Translations under genes and position numbers: made by a program | Notes under the pieces: generated by a model | Databases searched by the model: none | What the model saw: the letters and a program-made list of their open reading frames with translations, nothing else | Told to the model about the DNA's origin: nothing | Shown: in pieces, positions 32,084 through 34,802 of the stretch | Numbering within the stretch: position 1 is the first letter of the stretch | Layout of the letters: every line of letters starts with the position of its first letter | Source of the DNA: JADLEX01 sp964586775 | Lineage (GTDB): Bacteria > Lernaellota > Lernaellaia > JACKCT01 | DNA length: 34,802 nt | Direction: 5' to 3' | NCBI GenBank assembly: GCA_964586775.1 | Contig: CAZPJD010000264.1 | Coordinates: 1-34,802, forward strand

Positions 32084-32838
32084 GCCCGCACCGCCCTACG
32101 AACCGCCCCGCGCGCCGCCCCGGACACCGCCGCGCGCAGCGACGCGACCTCGTCGTCGCTCAGGTATCGGTATTGGCCGCGCGCGAGGTCCCCGAGTTGC
32201 AGCGGGCCGAACTCCACGCGACGCAGTTTGCGCACGGGATGGAGGATGGCCTCGCACATGAGCTTGACGAGGTGATAGCGTCCCTCGTGCACGATGATGA
32301 CGAGCCGGTCGTTCGGCCCAGGGTTCTTGAGCACGCGCACGATGGCGGGTTTTGTCTTTCGGCCCTCGACCACGACGCCCTCGCGCAGGGCCGCGAGCGC
32401 GCTCGGCTCGACGCGGCCCTTCACCAGCGCGTCGTACACGCGCGGGATGTGCGTCTCGGGGCGCATCAGTTTGTTGGCGAGCGTGCCGTCGTTGGTGAAG
32501 AGCAGCAGCCCTTCGGTATCGAAGTCGAGCCGCCCCACGGCCTCGACGCGCGCCTTCACGCCTTCGAGCAGTTCGAACACGGTCGGGCGGTTCTCGGGAT
32601 CGGAGCGCGTCGTCACATAACCCGCGGGCTTGTGGAGCATGACGTACACGGGCGGCGCGACGCCGCGCACGAGCTTGTCGTCGACGCGCACGTGATCGTG
32701 GTCGGGATCGACCGACACTCCGGGCTCGGAGACGACCGTGCCGTTGATGCGGACGCGGCCCTCCTTGACCAGATCGCCGGCCTTGCGGCGCGAGGCCACC
32801 CCCGCGCGAGCCAGATACACCACGAGTCGTATGCCCAC
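32080..32838 (-). CDS. rluB: Ribosomal large-subunit pseudouridine synthase, RluB/RsuA family
   Basis: 252 residues from a GTG at 32838, 1 nt after the scpB stop, with a GAGGA site inside the acidic tail of scpB. The open frame further upstream is a shadow of that tail. Residues 1-58 are an S4 RNA-binding domain (RLVVYLARAGVASRRKAGDLV). The catalytic Asp105 is in VGRLDFDTEGLLLFTNDG. MLHKPAGYVTT and HEGRYHLVKLMCEAILHPVRKLRRVEFGPL complete the family pattern (usually EGRNRQVRRM; here the QVRRM Gln-Val is replaced by LVKLM). The product isomerises a uridine in 23S (RluB) or 16S (RsuA) rRNA; RluB is favoured by the scpAB context. Confidence 0.9.
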   Translation of the reverse strand: MGIRLVVYLARAGVASRRKAGDLVKEGRVRINGTVVSEPGVSVDPDHDHVRVDDKLVRGVAPPVYVMLHKPAGYVTTRSDPENRPTVFELLEGVKARVEAVGRLDFDTEGLLLFTNDGTLANKLMRPETHIPRVYDALVKGRVEPSALAALREGVVVEGRKTKPAIVRVLKNPGPNDRLVIIVHEGRYHLVKLMCEAILHPVRKLRRVEFGPLQLGDLARGQYRYLSDDEVASLRAAVSGAARGAVRRAVRA

Positions 32839-32839
32839 G

Positions 32840-33658
32840 TCAGTCCTCTTTCGTCCCGTCGTCGGCATCGCCGTCGTCCGATTCGTCGTCGTCTTCTTCG
32901 TCGTCTTCCTCGTCGCCCTCGAACTCGTCGTCGTCCTCGAATTCGTCTTCGTCTTCGAGTTCTTCCTCCGGGTCCAAAGACTCCACCGTATCTCCGTTTT
33001 CGGCGCTCTCGCCCCCGCTCGGTTCGTCGCCGCTTTCGGGATCGGCGTCGGGAATGAGCTCGAGTTGCCGCTCGTCTTCGCCATCGGGCGCGGGATCGCC
33101 GACCTTGCGAAACTCGTCGGTGTCGTCTTCGCCGAGGGACTCGATCTCCTTGAGCGTCGGCAGTGACGAGAGGTTCATCAGGTTGAAGATCTCGAGAAAT
33201 TCCTGCGTGGTCCCATAGATCAGCGGTTTTCCCGGCACATCCTTGCGACCCAGGATGCGCACGAGCTTCTTCTCGACGAGCATGCCCACCGCGCTGGTGC
33301 TGTCCACGCCGCGGATGTTTTCGATCTCGGGCTTCGTGATCGGCTGGTTGTACGCGATGATCGCCAGCGTCTCGAGCGCCGCCTTCGACAGGCGCGTGGG
33401 TTTTTGCTCCACGAGTCGCTTGATCCAATCCGCGTTTTCGGGGTTCGTGCGGTATTGGTAGCCCGACGCGACCTCGTCCAGATAGATGCCGCGTCCGTCG
33501 GTGCGCGACTCGTCCTTCATCTCGTCGAGAATCTGCTTGAGTTCGCGGGTCGGCATGTCGTCGAGCACCGCGCGGATCTTGGCGAGCGGCAGCGGCGCGT
33601 CGCTCACGAAGATGAGCGATTCGATGATCGACTTGATCCGGCTATTTTCCGTCGTCAT
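32840..33658 (-). CDS. scpB: Segregation and condensation protein ScpB
   Basis: 272 residues. The ATG at 33658 (MTTENSRIKSIIESLIFVSD) overlaps the end of scpA by 17 bp; the frame also permits a start at 33691. Residues 1-165 are the two winged-helix domains of ScpB, which binds ScpA and the Smc heads in the bacterial condensin. Conserved segments are LSKAALETLAIIAYNQPITKPEIENIRGVDS and GRKDVPGKPLIYGTTQEFLEIF. Residues about 190-272 form a very acidic, low-complexity tail (runs of Asp/Glu such as EDDDEFEGDEEDDEEDDDE), much longer than in standard ScpB of about 190 residues. The tail encodes the rluB ribosome site. Confidence 0.94.
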   Translation of the reverse strand: MTTENSRIKSIIESLIFVSDAPLPLAKIRAVLDDMPTRELKQILDEMKDESRTDGRGIYLDEVASGYQYRTNPENADWIKRLVEQKPTRLSKAALETLAIIAYNQPITKPEIENIRGVDSTSAVGMLVEKKLVRILGRKDVPGKPLIYGTTQEFLEIFNLMNLSSLPTLKEIESLGEDDTDEFRKVGDPAPDGEDERQLELIPDADPESGDEPSGGESAENGDTVESLDPEEELEDEDEFEDDDEFEGDEEDDEEDDDESDDGDADDGTKED

Positions 33659-34481
33659 CGCCCGCCGCTCCCCCGTTCGTTTCGCCGGCATCGGGCGCTT
33701 CGTTCTCGCCCGTCGCCGCCTCGTTCGCCGCGTCGTCGGTCGTCGCGCCCGCCTCGGCCGTTTGCACCCGCGCCATGACGTGAATCGACGCCAGCCGGTC
33801 CTCCTGAAACACGCGCACGAGACGCAGTTTCATGAGTTCCAGCAGCGCCAAAAAGGTCGTGATCATCTCGCTCTTCGTCGTCTTTTCGTCGAAGAGCTGC
33901 TCGAAGATCACCGAGCCCTTGGCCGCGAGAAGCTCGGTGAGCTGCGTCATCCGTTCGCGGATCGACCAGCGGTCGGGCGCAATATAGTGAATGCGCTGGT
34001 CCAGGGGAACCCGTTTGAGCACCTCGCGGAATGCGCCGAGCAGTTCCGACATCTCGACCTCGAGGTAACCCGACGACTGGCGCGCCTCCTCGAGTTCGGG
34101 CGAAGGGAATTTGCGGGCGAACACATCGCGGCCCAGCATGGGGCGGTCGCCGATCTCGGCGGCGGCCTCGCGGTAGCGGGCGTATTCGAGCAGTTGCCGC
34201 GCCAGCTCCTCGCGGGGGTCGGGGCCCTGCTCGCCGTCCTCGAGTTCTGGCCGGGGCAGCAGCATGGCGCTCTTGATTTTGGCGAGCGTCGCCGCCATGA
34301 CCAGATACTCGCCCGCGACGTCGATGTTGAGTTCCTTCATCAGGTCGAGAAACTCCAGATACTGCCGCGTGATCTCGGCCATCGGGATGTCGAAGATCTC
34401 ATACTCGTTTTTGCGCACGAGGTGCAGCAGCAGGTCCAGTGGACCCTCGAAGCTGTCGATGCGAATGCGGTACTCGTCCAT
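33642..34481 (-). CDS. scpA: Segregation and condensation protein ScpA
   Basis: 279 residues from the ATG at 34481, 10 nt after the trpS stop. It is the kleisin subunit that bridges the Smc heads. The N-terminus IDSFEGPLDLLLHLVRKNEYEIFDIPMAEIT is the conserved Smc-neck-binding helix pair. AGEYLVMAATLAKIKSAMLLP is the usual core, and TFLALLELMKLRLVRVFQEDRLASI is the C-terminal winged helix. A Glu/Ala/Gly-rich acidic tail of about 35 residues follows. Overlap with scpB by 17 bp implies coupled translation of the two partners. Confidence 0.95.
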   Translation of the reverse strand: MDEYRIRIDSFEGPLDLLLHLVRKNEYEIFDIPMAEITRQYLEFLDLMKELNIDVAGEYLVMAATLAKIKSAMLLPRPELEDGEQGPDPREELARQLLEYARYREAAAEIGDRPMLGRDVFARKFPSPELEEARQSSGYLEVEMSELLGAFREVLKRVPLDQRIHYIAPDRWSIRERMTQLTELLAAKGSVIFEQLFDEKTTKSEMITTFLALLELMKLRLVRVFQEDRLASIHVMARVQTAEAGATTDDAANEAATGENEAPDAGETNGGAAGDDDGK

Positions 34482-34491
34482 CGGGCGCGTT

Positions 34492-34802
34492 CTACAGTCC
34501 GAGGGCGGAACGCACCGCCGTCATGGTGGCCGACGCCGTCTCGCGCGCCTTGTCGTTGCCCGCCGCGATGATGCGGTCGAGCGCGGCGGGGTCGGCCTCG
34601 AACTCGCGCCGCCGCGCCTGAATGGGCCCGAGCTGCGCGTTGATGCGTTCGATGAGCGGCTTCTTGCACTGCAGGCAGCCGATGCCCGCGGTGGTGCAGC
34701 CGGTGCGCACCCACTCCAGATTCTCCTCGGTGTCGTAGGCCTTCCACAGCGTGTAGACCGGACAGATGGAGGGATCGCCCGGATCGGTCCGCCGCTGGCG
34801 GG
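34492..34802 (-). CDS. trpS: Tryptophan-tRNA ligase, C-terminal part (5' partial)
   Basis: The frame enters from the window end and closes with TAG at 34492. The visible 103 residues begin RQRRTDPGDPSICPVYTLWK, the end of the TrpS catalytic domain. They continue through CTTAGIGCLQCKKPLIERIN, LGPIQARRREFEADPAALDRIIAAGNDKA, and end TMTAVRSALGL. This matches the C-terminal anticodon-recognition region of bacterial TrpS. The HIGH and KMSKS motifs lie outside the window. It leads into scpAB, a frequent arrangement in deltaproteobacteria and related groups. Confidence 0.92.
   Translation of the reverse strand, partial: RQRRTDPGDPSICPVYTLWKAYDTEENLEWVRTGCTTAGIGCLQCKKPLIERINAQLGPIQARRREFEADPAALDRIIAAGNDKARETASATMTAVRSALGL

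Noticed and set aside
32839..33084. N-terminal extension of RluB rich in Lys, Thr and Arg
   Set aside because: It is the shadow of the ScpB acidic tail read in another frame. The S4 domain starts directly after the GTG at 32838, which has its own ribosome site.

Overview
The window is a GC-rich, gene-dense bacterial chromosome segment. It encodes two tRNAs and many proteins typical of Gram-negative bacteria: outer-membrane barrel, periplasmic and lipoprotein exports, SecG, a WecC-type sugar dehydrogenase, MazG and ScpAB. A FYDLN-acid protein, a CFI-box C-terminal sorting motif, a HEAT-repeat protein of deltaproteobacterial style, many GTG starts and widespread 4-bp ATGA/GTGA overlaps suggest a lineage of deltaproteobacterial grade (Myxococcota, Desulfobacterota or a related candidate phylum). 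This placement is inferred from gene content, not from a marker phylogeny.

Layout. Positions 1-1245 hold the end of a phage-tail-like gene and the stub of a following gene. An AT-richer scar follows to about 1514, probably the edge of a decayed prophage. Positions 1515-7211 are on the minus strand: a FN3/CFI-box surface protein, an outer-membrane barrel, truA, a membrane-anchored alkaline-phosphatase-superfamily protein, then tRNA-Cys and a SurA-N-like exported protein. Positions 7344-9013 are a complete AbiE type IV toxin-antitoxin module with a promoter that contains a perfect inverted-repeat operator. Positions 9059-14182 look like an acyl-CoA island: a CoA-transferase-like/GNAT fusion and a TetR regulator diverge from an acyl-CoA synthetase and ThpR. 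Positions 14189-15980 (minus) are a degenerate GGDEF protein and a PspA/IM30 protein. Positions 16110-19371 (plus) are an ECF sigma / membrane protein / Spy-like periplasmic operon, then wecC.

Positions 19387-21726 are a large secreted kelch protein. A FYDLN protein is divergent from it. A tight minus-strand operon runs from 27870 to 22097 (HEAT protein, TPR-like exported protein, D-cysteine desulfhydrase-family enzyme, MazG, small membrane protein), with overlaps at every junction. On the plus strand secG and tRNA-Leu(GAG) end at an intrinsic terminator. A striking run of five inverted repeats lies between that terminator and the convergent dgt gene. Positions 34802-28960 on the minus strand are trpS (partial), scpA, scpB, rluB, a lipoprotein with a toroid-like domain, and dgt.

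Most genes are housekeeping or envelope genes. The best leads for something new are the five-hairpin intergenic element (28805-28949), the CoA-transferase-like/GNAT fusion whose catalytic glutamate appears replaced, next to a likely acyl-CoA synthetase target, the AbiE operator embedded in its promoter, and a small upstream ORF with a masked ribosome site before the CFI-box gene. I found no CRISPR array, insertion sequence or replication origin.
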